A stretch of 6,209 bases of DNA. Source: Acidobacteriota bacterium (GTDB lineage: Bacteria > Acidobacteriota > Terriglobia > Terriglobales > Acidobacteriaceae). Made by a program: the position numbers and the translations under genes. Positions 1 through 5,716 of the stretch are shown piece by piece. The DNA is taken from NCBI GenBank assembly GCA_021793595.1, contig JAJYSL010000261.1, positions 1-6,209 on the forward strand, written 5' to 3'. The first letter of the stretch is position 1, and each line of letters starts with the position of its first letter. A model generated the notes under the pieces. The model was not told where the DNA came from. It saw nothing but the letters and a program-made list of their open reading frames with translations, and did no database searches.

Positions 1-1
1 C

Positions 2-757
2 CAGGAACGCTTTCCGCTGCTGATGAAGGTTCTGTTCCCCCGCGAAAAATTGAGCGTACAAGTTCACCCCGGAGACGAAATGGCCCGGCAACACGGGGAG
101 CCGCACGGGAAAACGGAATGCTGGTACGTGCTGGAGGCGGAGCCGGGAGCAACCGTGGCGTTGGGACTGCGGCCGGGAACCAGCCTGCCCGAGGTGAAAG
201 CCGCGATCGAGAACAAGACACTTGAGAACCTGCTGCAACCTGTGCCGGTCAAGAAAGACGAGATGATTTTCGTCGATGCGGGTACGGTTCATGCGATCTT
301 TCCCGGCGTCGTGATGCTGGAGACACAGCAAAACTCCGACATGACTTATCGGCTGTATGACTACGGACGACCCCGCGAACTTCATTTGAAAGAGGGGCTG
401 CAAGCGATTCGACTGGAGACGGAAGCGGGCGCAGTCACTCCCATAATGGAACCGGCGAAGGGATCGCAATCGGCGGCGGGAGGAAGTGAAGTTCTGGTGC
501 AGTCGAAATATTTTCGCGTCGATCGCACTCGGCTGGCGAGGGCGACCATGACGGAGAAGTTTTCGCTGCCTGCCGGGAAAAAGTCGAGCACGGTTCAGCT
601 GGTCTTTGTTGGAGCGGGTGCGGGCATGCTGGAGTCCGAGGGGCAAGCTCCCATTCCGCTGCGGCGTGGCGAACTGGCCGTTGTGCCGGCCTGCAATCCC
701 GAGTGGAGCTTCGCTTCGACGGCGCCGTCGGAAATTCTTCGAGCTATTCCGGAATAA
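2..757 (+). CDS. manA: Mannose-6-phosphate isomerase, class I (5' end off the window)
   Basis: Interconverts fructose-6-phosphate and mannose-6-phosphate in the cytosol using a bound Zn2+, the entry step to GDP-mannose. The reading frame is open from base 2, and the residues before the first ATG (QERFPLL, then MKVLFPREKLSVQVHP) are typical internal ManA sequence. The ATG at 23 is therefore not the true start, and roughly 70-80 N-terminal residues lie upstream of the window. Counting from that Met, the expected cupin metal ligands are visible: Gln13 and His15 (SVQVHP), Glu32 (GKTECWYVLE) and His90 (AGTVHAI). The catalytic arginine region follows (QQNSDMTYRLYDYGR, Arg110). The second cupin-like domain fills the C-terminal third. 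The 251 visible residues fit the short, about 320-aa, B. subtilis-type family rather than the longer E. coli type. The gene ends 105 bp before manC on the same strand. The family assignment is firm; only the N-terminus is missing. Confidence 0.95.
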   Translation, partial: QERFPLLMKVLFPREKLSVQVHPGDEMARQHGEPHGKTECWYVLEAEPGATVALGLRPGTSLPEVKAAIENKTLENLLQPVPVKKDEMIFVDAGTVHAIFPGVVMLETQQNSDMTYRLYDYGRPRELHLKEGLQAIRLETEAGAVTPIMEPAKGSQSAAGGSEVLVQSKYFRVDRTRLARATMTEKFSLPAGKKSSTVQLVFVGAGAGMLESEGQAPIPLRRGELAVVPACNPEWSFASTAPSEILRAIPE

Positions 758-862
758 TTTCGTCCCGGCGGTGGCAACTCCGAAGGCGTTCTCTCCATCT
801 AGTCTGGAATTGTCATTCCTTGGGCATCTGTTTCGCCGCTGCAGCAGTCGCTTTCGGTTACG

Positions 863-1990
863 ATGAAACCTACCTTGATTCGAACCCTCGAGTTTCGACC
901 TTTTATTCTTGCCGGTGGCAGCGGCACGCGATTCTGGCCGCGCAGCCGCAGGACTCATCCCAAGCAGATGCTCTCCTTAAATGGCGATCACAGCATGCTG
1001 CAGCAAACGGTCAGCCGACTGTTGCCTTTGGTCGACAGCCAACACATGTGGATCCTGACGAATGAATGGTTAATGCCGGCTGTGGAGGCACAATTGCCGG
1101 ACGTGCCTTCGGCGCAGATTCTGGCAGAACCGGTGGCCAGAAACACTGCCCCGGCTGCGGGATTGGCGGCCTTCCTGCTGGAGCGCCAGGCACCCGAGGC
1201 GGTGCTTGGACTTTTTCCCGCCGACCACACGATCCACGATGCCGATGCGTTCCGGCAGGTATTGTTGGCGGGCAGCGAGCTGGCGGCGGCGGGTGAAAAC
1301 ATCATTGTTCTGGGAGTGAAGCCAAGCCGCCCGGAGACGGGATACGGCTACATTGAGACAGGTGAAACGCTGAATGAGACGGCATCCCGGGTTCATCGAT
1401 TTACGGAGAAACCGAACCTGGAGCGTGCCAATGAATTTGTGGCCTCCGGAAATTATTTCTGGAACAGCGGCATGTTTCTGGCGACGGCGCGTACCATGGC
1501 CAATGCGGTTCGCGAGCATCTTCCGGAGACTGCTCCGTACCTGGAAGAGATTGCTCAGGCATTTGGAACGGCGGAATTTGCATCGAAGATTGCAGAACTG
1601 TATCCACGATGTGAAAACATCAGCATCGATTACGCGATCATCGAACCGCGCTCCGCAAAAGGCGAGCATCATTCGAACCTGTATTGCCTGCGGGCGAATT
1701 TCGGTTGGAACGATCTAGGATCGTGGGCCGCGCTGTACGACCATAAATTGCTGCAGGGCCAGAATGTGCGGCCTGGCGAGAACGTGATGGATGCAGCGGC
1801 GGAAAGCGTGTTAGGAGCCAGCGGCAACTACGTCTATGCGCCAGAGAAACACGTGGCGCTGGTCGGTGTGGACAACCTGGTTGTGGTGGACGCCGGAGAT
1901 GTTTTGCTGATCACCACGCGCGAGGGCTGCCAGGACGTTGGCAAACTGGTGAAGCAACTGCAGCAGGAAAAACAAGACGAACTGATCTGA
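863..1990 (+). CDS. manC: Mannose-1-phosphate guanylyltransferase (GDP-mannose pyrophosphorylase), short form
   Basis: Makes GDP-mannose and pyrophosphate from mannose-1-phosphate and GTP in the cytosol. The N-terminal nucleotidyltransferase signature is complete: FILAGGSGTRFWPRSR followed by HPKQ, residues 14-35, with the GTP-binding glycine loop and Lys34. Further family blocks are EPVARNTAPA (89-98), FPADH (118-122), FTEKP (180-184), NYFWNSGMF (197-205), SIDYAIIE (254-261) and FGWNDLGSW (280-288). At 375 aa it has only the transferase domain and its C-terminal beta-helix region. It lacks the fused cupin isomerase domain of bifunctional ManC/AlgA, which fits with a separate manA upstream. 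The ATG at 863 is the only ATG, GTG or TTG in frame between an upstream stop at 800-802 and the signature, so the start is well constrained, although I see no clear Shine-Dalgarno. The 105 bp after manA hold no convincing promoter or terminator. The mutase gene begins 12 bp downstream. Confidence 0.95.
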   Translation: MKPTLIRTLEFRPFILAGGSGTRFWPRSRRTHPKQMLSLNGDHSMLQQTVSRLLPLVDSQHMWILTNEWLMPAVEAQLPDVPSAQILAEPVARNTAPAAGLAAFLLERQAPEAVLGLFPADHTIHDADAFRQVLLAGSELAAAGENIIVLGVKPSRPETGYGYIETGETLNETASRVHRFTEKPNLERANEFVASGNYFWNSGMFLATARTMANAVREHLPETAPYLEEIAQAFGTAEFASKIAELYPRCENISIDYAIIEPRSAKGEHHSNLYCLRANFGWNDLGSWAALYDHKLLQGQNVRPGENVMDAAAESVLGASGNYVYAPEKHVALVGVDNLVVVDAGDVLLITTREGCQDVGKLVKQLQQEKQDELI

Positions 1991-2002
1991 GCGATTTTTC
2001 GA

Positions 2003-3472
2003 ATGGAGACTGTGACGGCCCCCGACGATTCCCACGCATGCGCTGTAAGGTTCGGCACCGATGGCTGGCGCGGCATCATTGCAGAAGACTTTACGTTCAC
2101 CAATCTGCGCGTCGCGGCAAGCGCAGTTGCGAATTACATTCTGGCGCATGAAGATGCGTCGCGCGGCATCTGCATTGGCTATGACACGCGATTCGGTTCT
2201 GCCCGGTTCGCGCAGGCTGCGGCAGAAGTGGTCGCCTCCGCGGGGATTCCCGTTCGATTGGCAAGCTGCGTCACGCCCACGCCGGCGTTGTCGCTCGCGG
2301 TACGTGACAGCGCTTCTGCGGGCGGCATCATGATCACCTCCAGCCATAATCCGTTCCAGTGGAATGGGGTCAAATTCAAAGCCAGCTATGGCGGGTCAGG
2401 CAAACCTTCCATGATGGCTGAAATCGAGTCGCATCTGGGCCAGCCATTGCGGCGCGCGTCGGTGGCGGGCAACATTGACCGCGTGGATTTTCGTCCCGCC
2501 TACATTGAAAAGATCGCCGGATTTGTGGACCTGGAAAAGATCGCCGCCAGCGGGTTCAAGCTCGCCATAGATGCCATGTACGGGGCAGGTGGCGGAATTC
2601 TTGCAGGAATCTTCAGCCGCGTCGATGTTCCCTGCGTTGAGATTCATCGAGAACCCAATCCGCTCTTTCCAGGAATCAATCCGGAGCCGATCCTGCCGCA
2701 TCTTCGAGAGCTCCAGCAATTGGTCGTGGAACAAGGGTGCCAGGCTGGATTTGCTACGGATGGAGACGCAGACCGCATTGGCGCGGTCGATGAAAAGGGC
2801 AACGTCGTCGACGCCCACAAAATATTTTCCATTCTGCTGCGTTGGCTCATTGAACGCAAGCAATGGCCGGGAGAAGTAGTGCGGGCGTTCAATACTACCT
2901 GCATGGTGGACCGCATCTGTGCGCGACATGGCCGCAAATTGCACGAAACCGGCATCGGCTTCAAATACATCTGCGACCTGATGCTGACCAGGGAGATCTT
3001 GATTGGGGGCGAAGAGTCCGGCGGCATTGGAACGGCGCGGCATCTGCCGGAGCGCGATGGTTTACTAAATGCGCTGCTGCTGGCCAATGTGATGGCCGAC
3101 GAAAACAAATCCCTGGGCGAGCTTGTGGCAGATCTGCAGCAGGAATTCGGCGAGCATCATTATGACCGAATCGACATGCATATCAGTGACGACATCAAAA
3201 ATTCGGCGATCGCCAGGGCGCGCGCCGGCGTGCAGTCCTTTGCCGGAATGGAAGTGGAGCGAGTGGAAAGTTTGGATGGTATGAAATTCTTTGTGCGCAA
3301 TCCAGAGGCTGAAGTTAAAGCCAGAGCGGCGGAAAGCTGGCTTCTGTTGCGAGCCTCCGGGACGGAGCCGTTGCTGCGTGTCTATGCGGAATCCTGCTCG
3401 CCGGAAGGTGTGCAGCGCCTGCTGCAGGCCGGCCGCGAGTTTGCGCTGCAGTCCGACGGCGGGTCCCGATGA
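2003..3472 (+). CDS. manB: Phosphomannomutase/phosphoglucomutase family protein (alpha-D-phosphohexomutase)
   Basis: Moves phosphate between C6 and C1 of a hexose phosphate through a phosphoserine enzyme. Between manA and manC activities it would convert mannose-6-P to mannose-1-P. All four superfamily domains show their hallmarks. The N-terminal FGTDGWRG is at 17-24. The catalytic loop TSSHNP is at 112-117; Ser114 aligns with the phosphorylated serine, and Ser113 replaces the usual Ala of TASHNP. The Mg2+ loop DGDADR is at 253-258, the sugar-specificity loop GGEESGG at 335-341, and the phosphate-binding RASGTEP at 450-456. The 489-aa length is normal. The FGTDGWRG form and the GGEESGG loop resemble the general phosphoglucomutase/phosphomannomutase subgroup rather than GlmM. 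Substrate preference (mannose versus glucose) is therefore inferred from the neighbours, and the symbol manB is contextual. The ATG at 2003 lies 12 bp after manC; a GTG at 2012 is a possible alternative start. The stop overlaps the next gene's start. Confidence 0.92.
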   Translation: METVTAPDDSHACAVRFGTDGWRGIIAEDFTFTNLRVAASAVANYILAHEDASRGICIGYDTRFGSARFAQAAAEVVASAGIPVRLASCVTPTPALSLAVRDSASAGGIMITSSHNPFQWNGVKFKASYGGSGKPSMMAEIESHLGQPLRRASVAGNIDRVDFRPAYIEKIAGFVDLEKIAASGFKLAIDAMYGAGGGILAGIFSRVDVPCVEIHREPNPLFPGINPEPILPHLRELQQLVVEQGCQAGFATDGDADRIGAVDEKGNVVDAHKIFSILLRWLIERKQWPGEVVRAFNTTCMVDRICARHGRKLHETGIGFKYICDLMLTREILIGGEESGGIGTARHLPERDGLLNALLLANVMADENKSLGELVADLQQEFGEHHYDRIDMHISDDIKNSAIARARAGVQSFAGMEVERVESLDGMKFFVRNPEAEVKARAAESWLLLRASGTEPLLRVYAESCSPEGVQRLLQAGREFALQSDGGSR

Positions 3473-4131
3473 AGATCGAGCTGCAGGTCCGGGGTCTGCT
3501 TTTTGACATGGATGGAGTGCTGATGAGCTCGATTGGCTCGGTCGAACGCAGCTGGAGGCGGTATGCCGCCTCGCGCGGTCTCGACCCGGAGCACGCTATC
3601 CACCTGGCACACGGTCGGCGAGCCATCGAGACAGTTCGGGCGCTGCGGCCGGACCTGGATGACGGCGCCGAGCTTCGCTACATTGAAGATTTGGAAGTGG
3701 AAGATAACGAGGGGCTGGTGGTCCTGCCGGGCGTGAAGGAATTGTTGGCCGCGCTGCCGGAAGGCTCCTGGGCAGTGGTAACTTCCGCCACCGAACGTCT
3801 GGCTAGGAGCCGCATGGCGCACGCAGGCATAAAGATTCCAAAGCACTTTGTCACGGCGGAGACTGTAGAGCAAGGCAAGCCTCATCCAGAACCGTATCGG
3901 CATGGCGCCGCGCTCCTGGGTGCCCCACCAGCGGATTGTCTGGTGGTGGAAGATGCTCCTGCCGGAGTCGGGTCTGGGAAAGCAGCCGGCTGTCCGGTGC
4001 TGGCGGTCCTGACGACCTATCCTCCCGAAACCTTGATGGATGCCGATTGGAGGGTTCCGACCCTGGCCGGAATCCGCGCAAATCCCGACGCATCCGGGCG
4101 AGTCCACCTGCAATTCGACTCCGCGGACTGA
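3469..4131 (+). CDS. HAD-superfamily phosphatase, sugar/glycerol-phosphate phosphatase-like
   Basis: A 220-aa subfamily-I HAD hydrolase, probably a cytosolic phosphatase acting on a small sugar or polyol phosphate. Motif I is FDMDGVL at 12-18, with nucleophile Asp13 and general acid/base Asp15. The helical cap follows, with HGRRAIETV at 48-56. Motif II is VVTSAT at 103-108, motif III GKPHPEPY at 136-143 with Lys137, and motif IV VVEDAPAG at 159-166 with Glu161/Asp162. The HGRR cap motif, WAVVTSAT and GKPHPEPY-EDAPAG spacing recall yeast glycerol-3-phosphatase and 2-deoxyglucose-6-phosphatase (GPP/DOG) and related bacterial proteins. Beta-phosphoglucomutase belongs to the same broad group and cannot be excluded from motifs alone. 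Its ATG (3469-3471) overlaps the mutase TGA (3470-3472) as ATGA, suggesting translational coupling and one transcript with the GDP-mannose genes. The substrate is unknown; relief of accumulated hexose phosphate or formation of a free sugar are inferences only. Confidence 0.9.
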   Translation: MKIELQVRGLLFDMDGVLMSSIGSVERSWRRYAASRGLDPEHAIHLAHGRRAIETVRALRPDLDDGAELRYIEDLEVEDNEGLVVLPGVKELLAALPEGSWAVVTSATERLARSRMAHAGIKIPKHFVTAETVEQGKPHPEPYRHGAALLGAPPADCLVVEDAPAGVGSGKAAGCPVLAVLTTYPPETLMDADWRVPTLAGIRANPDASGRVHLQFDSAD

Positions 4132-4142
4132 CGCCTGTAAAG

Positions 4143-4166
4143 GTGGGTTAGACGCCTGCGACCCAC
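4143..4166 (+). repeat. Inverted repeat just after the HAD gene (possible transcript-end hairpin)
   Basis: GTGGGT (4143-4148) pairs perfectly with ACCCAC (4161-4166) around a 12-nt loop, starting 12 bp after the phosphatase stop codon. A T-tract of four (in CACTTTTC) lies about ten bases downstream rather than directly after the stem, so this is not a classical intrinsic terminator. It also overlaps the second copy of the octamer GACGCCTG, whose first copy (4130-4137) spans the phosphatase stop codon; the copies are 21 bp apart. A weak terminator or 3'-end-stabilising hairpin is the simplest reading. Confidence 0.4.
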
Positions 4167-4219
4167 AAGCGGCCACTTTTCATCCGCTGAAAATTCATCG
4201 TATTCGGGGATTTCCAGCA

Positions 4220-4232
4220 ACTCCAGTGGAGT
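4220..4232. repeat. 13-bp palindrome ACTCCA-G-TGGAGT
   Basis: Two perfect 6-bp half sites around one central base, about 220 bp upstream of the orphan gene. Its form suits a dimeric regulator's operator better than an RNA hairpin because the loop is too short. No promoter elements could be placed next to it with confidence. Confidence 0.35.
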
Positions 4233-4306
4233 ATCATTGTCGTCAGCAGGCTTTCCTCTACCGAAAAGCTTGGCGACGGACTTCTATCATCCGGGAGTTT
4301 CTGCGG

Positions 4307-4323
4307 TTCGATTCCAGATCGAA
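4307..4323. repeat. Inverted repeat TTCGAT-N5-ATCGAA
   Basis: Perfect 6-bp arms at 4307-4312 and 4318-4323 with a 5-nt spacer; two flanking G-T pairs could extend it as RNA. It lies in the leader of the orphan gene, 23 bp before the stronger hairpin at 4346. Operator or RNA-stem roles are both possible. Confidence 0.35.
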
Positions 4324-4345
4324 TTGGTCTTCCCCCGGCAGTTTG

Positions 4346-4367
4346 GAGAGGAAAAGCGATTCCTCTC
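4346..4367 (+). repeat. 8-bp-stem hairpin in the leader of the orphan gene
   Basis: GAGAGGAA (4346-4353) is perfectly complementary to TTCCTCTC (4360-4367) around a 6-nt loop AAGCGA, with a further possible G-U pair at 4345/4368. It is the best stem in the intergenic region. No T-run follows on the plus strand, so it is unlikely to be a plain terminator. On an RNA, the purine-rich left arm (GAGAGGAA) could itself mimic a ribosome-binding sequence. It lies about 80 bases upstream of the start codon. Confidence 0.45.
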
Positions 4368-4417
4368 TCTGCAGATTGCAGTTATTTCGAGCCAACCCTC
4401 TTTTGCCCCAGGTGGGT

Positions 4418-4431
4418 CTTACTAAAGTAAG
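4418..4431. repeat. Palindrome CTTACT-AA-AGTAAG just upstream of the ribosome-binding site
   Basis: Perfect 6-bp half sites (4418-4423 and 4426-4431) around AA, ending 5 bp before the GAGG at 4437. GGT (4411-4413) and ACC (4434-4436) extend the symmetry imperfectly. The AT-rich core stands out from the GC-rich surroundings. It could be an operator overlapping the promoter or transcription start of the 118-aa gene. Confidence 0.4.
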
Positions 4432-4436
4432 TAACC

Positions 4437-4440
4437 GAGG
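4437..4440 (+). promoter_or_regulatory. Shine-Dalgarno GAGG for the 118-aa orphan gene
   Basis: GAGG is followed by an 8-nt spacer and the ATG at 4449, good spacing for a ribosome-binding site. It supports this ATG over the second in-frame ATG at 4455. It is the clearest Shine-Dalgarno in the window; manC, the mutase and the glycosyltransferase lack an obvious one. Confidence 0.6.
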
Positions 4441-4448
4441 CGAGCACC

Positions 4449-4805
4449 ATGAATATGAGATGCGCAAATAAGAATTGCAGCGCAGAGTTGAAATATCTGC
4501 GCGGCGGCCGTCTATTTCTGATGGAGCGTAAGCCCTCGGCCCAGACGATTTCCCGAGAGGCAGTTGCCTGTGCCAACGACTCCGAGACCCGTTCATTCCC
4601 CAGCCCCGTGATGTCAGCATCTGCACAAAGTAAGTCCCCGATGGTAATGCGGCGCTACTTCTGGTTGTGCGAGCATTGCTCGCAGGTCTACTCGATCCGC
4701 CGCTGGACTGAAAACGGAATCGAACTGGTTCCGCGCTCTAAGTCTGTGCAGATCGCCAGGTCCGTGTTACCGCATGAGTGGACCTTGCCCGGACTTGTCG
4801 GCTGA
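4449..4805 (+). CDS. Small conserved-looking Cys-pair (zinc-ribbon-like) protein of unknown function
   Basis: A 118-aa soluble protein with no signal peptide or membrane segment. An N-terminal CX4C (Cys5, Cys10, in MRCANKNC) is followed by KYLRGGRLFLME (16-26). A Ser-rich, low-complexity stretch occupies about 29-65 and carries a lone Cys41. The second half contains MRRYFWLCEHCSQVYSIRRW (67-86) with CX2C at 74/77. Two Cys pairs separated by a small beta-rich segment suggest a four-Cys zinc ribbon. I recall similar 'MRCAN..C..E..YLRGG ... FWLC..C' hypotheticals in Acidobacteriota genomes but cannot confirm this here. No function is assigned. The start is supported by GAGG at 4437-4440. It is preceded by a long leader rich in inverted repeats and is convergent with the glycosyltransferase gene, ending 38 bp from it, so it is probably a single-gene transcript rather than part of the mannose operon. 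Confidence 0.75.
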   Translation: MNMRCANKNCSAELKYLRGGRLFLMERKPSAQTISREAVACANDSETRSFPSPVMSASAQSKSPMVMRRYFWLCEHCSQVYSIRRWTENGIELVPRSKSVQIARSVLPHEWTLPGLVG

Positions 4806-4843
4806 CGCGATTCCATCGCTGCCCTCCCTCCCCCAGCACCACA

Positions 4844-5665
4844 TTAGGTTTCGGGGTTTTTCCAAGCCTCTGCGTTCCGCCCAGAAGTATGGGCGGCACG
4901 CATTTGCTTGCCTGCATTCCATGCCTTGACATACTTCCAATGGATGTACACGGAGTGGTTGAAGTGCAGCACGAAACCTTCCAGGCCGTCGAGAAATCCC
5001 AGACGAAAGATGTAGTTCTTCAAGAACGTCGCGATAGGGTTCAAGATCACATTCCAGGCAAAGGCGCCCAGCGCGGGACTTGTTTTTCCTCGGGCGAATA
5101 GCTCGCGTGTGCTGTGGGAACTGTAGCGATTCATGTGCTCCAGATAGAGCTCCAGGTTCGGGTAGGCGTAGTGCAGCAGATCGTTTTTTAAGGTCCCCTT
5201 GGGACCGGAATATTCCGGAGTGCCATGAGGTTCCGCGCCCGCCATGCGGGCCGTGCCTCGCTTGAACAAGCGCAATTTGTGGTCGGGATAAAAGCCGCCG
5301 TGACGAATCCAGCGCCCCAGAAAAAGATTGACTCGCGGCTGCCAATAGGCGTCGTAGCGGGGATTTTCCAGCACCTGTCGGATTTCTTCCGCCAGTTCCG
5401 GCGTTATCACTTCATCTGCGTCCAGCAAATAAATCCAGTCGCTCGTGCAGGCGTCAATGGCGAGAGTCTTTTGCGGATTGAACCCCTGAAAATTCCTGTT
5501 GAAGGAATGCTTCGCGCCGAAGCTGCGGGCGATCTCCGGGGTGCGATCGGTGGAACCGGAATCGACGATTACAATCTCATCCACCCAGCGCACGCTCTCC
5601 AGCGTTCGAGGCAGGTTCGCCTCTTCATTGCGGGCGATCATGGCGACAGAAAGTGTAGGGCGCAT
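4844..5665 (-). CDS. Family 2 glycosyltransferase, WaaE/KdtX-like (LPS core or polysaccharide assembly)
   Basis: A 273-aa GT-A-fold glycosyltransferase that would add a sugar from a nucleotide donor to a lipid-linked or LPS-core acceptor at the inner face of the cytoplasmic membrane. The N-terminus LSVAMIARNEEANL (5-18) and VDEIVIVDSGSTDRT (28-42) form the nucleotide-binding half. LLDADE at 80-85 carries the DXD-type metal-binding Asp82/Asp84. The middle WIRHGGFYPDHKLRLFKR motif and the C-terminal NYIFRLGFLDGLEGF region are typical of the WaaE/KdtX (beta-1,4-glucosyltransferase-like) subgroup, whose members are about 250-270 aa. There is no predicted N-terminal membrane anchor; the C-terminal amphipathic/aromatic part may contact the membrane. 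No alternative upstream start exists in frame before the preceding gene's stop, so the ATG at 5665 is favoured despite lacking an obvious Shine-Dalgarno. It follows the rfbG-like gene by 51 bp on the same strand. Donor and acceptor are not predictable from sequence. Confidence 0.9.
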   Translation of the reverse strand: MRPTLSVAMIARNEEANLPRTLESVRWVDEIVIVDSGSTDRTPEIARSFGAKHSFNRNFQGFNPQKTLAIDACTSDWIYLLDADEVITPELAEEIRQVLENPRYDAYWQPRVNLFLGRWIRHGGFYPDHKLRLFKRGTARMAGAEPHGTPEYSGPKGTLKNDLLHYAYPNLELYLEHMNRYSSHSTRELFARGKTSPALGAFAWNVILNPIATFLKNYIFRLGFLDGLEGFVLHFNHSVYIHWKYVKAWNAGKQMRAAHTSGRNAEAWKNPET

Positions 5666-5716
5666 AGGGATGAGTGTATTGCATTCCGGCGTGCGGCAGG
5701 GTTTGGGGTGGCGGCC

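Larger units (their letters stand above)
4132..4448. other. 317-bp intergenic region rich in short inverted repeats
   Basis: No convincing protein gene is seen on either strand. The short open frames here give low-complexity products without recognisable motifs, and none has a good start signal. The stretch holds inverted repeats at 4143-4166, 4220-4232, 4307-4323, 4346-4367 and 4418-4431, and a Shine-Dalgarno at 4437-4440 for the next gene. The octamer AGGTGGGT occurs near both ends (4141-4148 and 4410-4417). It probably contains the end of the mannose-operon transcript and the promoter and leader of the 118-aa orphan gene, but I could not identify a confident -35/-10 pair. Confidence 0.6.

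Noticed and set aside
23..25. ATG at 23 as the manA start
   Set aside because: The frame is open to the window edge and the preceding residues are conserved ManA sequence, so the gene begins upstream.
745..756. Perfect palindrome TATTCCGGAATA over the manA stop codon
   Set aside because: No loop for an RNA hairpin and largely fixed by the coding sequence; a related palindrome (5205-5218) is inside the glycosyltransferase gene, suggesting chance.
810..838. TTGTCA at 810-815 as a -35 box for manC
   Set aside because: No acceptable -10 element at normal spacing; a promoter in the manA-manC gap cannot be supported.
3925..3946. CCACCAG / CTGGTGG inverted repeat (8-nt loop)
   Set aside because: Inside the HAD coding sequence, encoding the conserved PPADCLVV stretch; most likely incidental.
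3382..4176. 264-codon minus-strand open frame over the HAD gene, and similar 178-215-codon antisense frames over manC and the mutase
   Set aside because: Compositional shadows of genes with intact family motifs on the plus strand; no recognisable domains.
4304..4317. tRNA T-arm-like string GGTTCGATTCC in the intergenic region
   Set aside because: Flanking bases do not form the T stem, and no acceptor stem, anticodon arm or D arm can be built around it.
4237..4425. 62-codon plus-strand open frame in the intergenic region
   Set aside because: No Shine-Dalgarno, no recognisable motif, and it overlaps the inverted-repeat leader.
4807..4819. GCGAT-TCC-ATCGC stem between the convergent genes as a bidirectional terminator
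   Set aside because: Only 5 bp with a 3-nt loop and no T-tract on either side; too weak to call.
5192..5218. GGTCCC-CTT-GGGACC stem next to a CCGG-rich palindrome and a T-run at about 5184-5189
   Set aside because: Lies inside the glycosyltransferase coding region, and the T-run is on the wrong side for a terminator on either strand.
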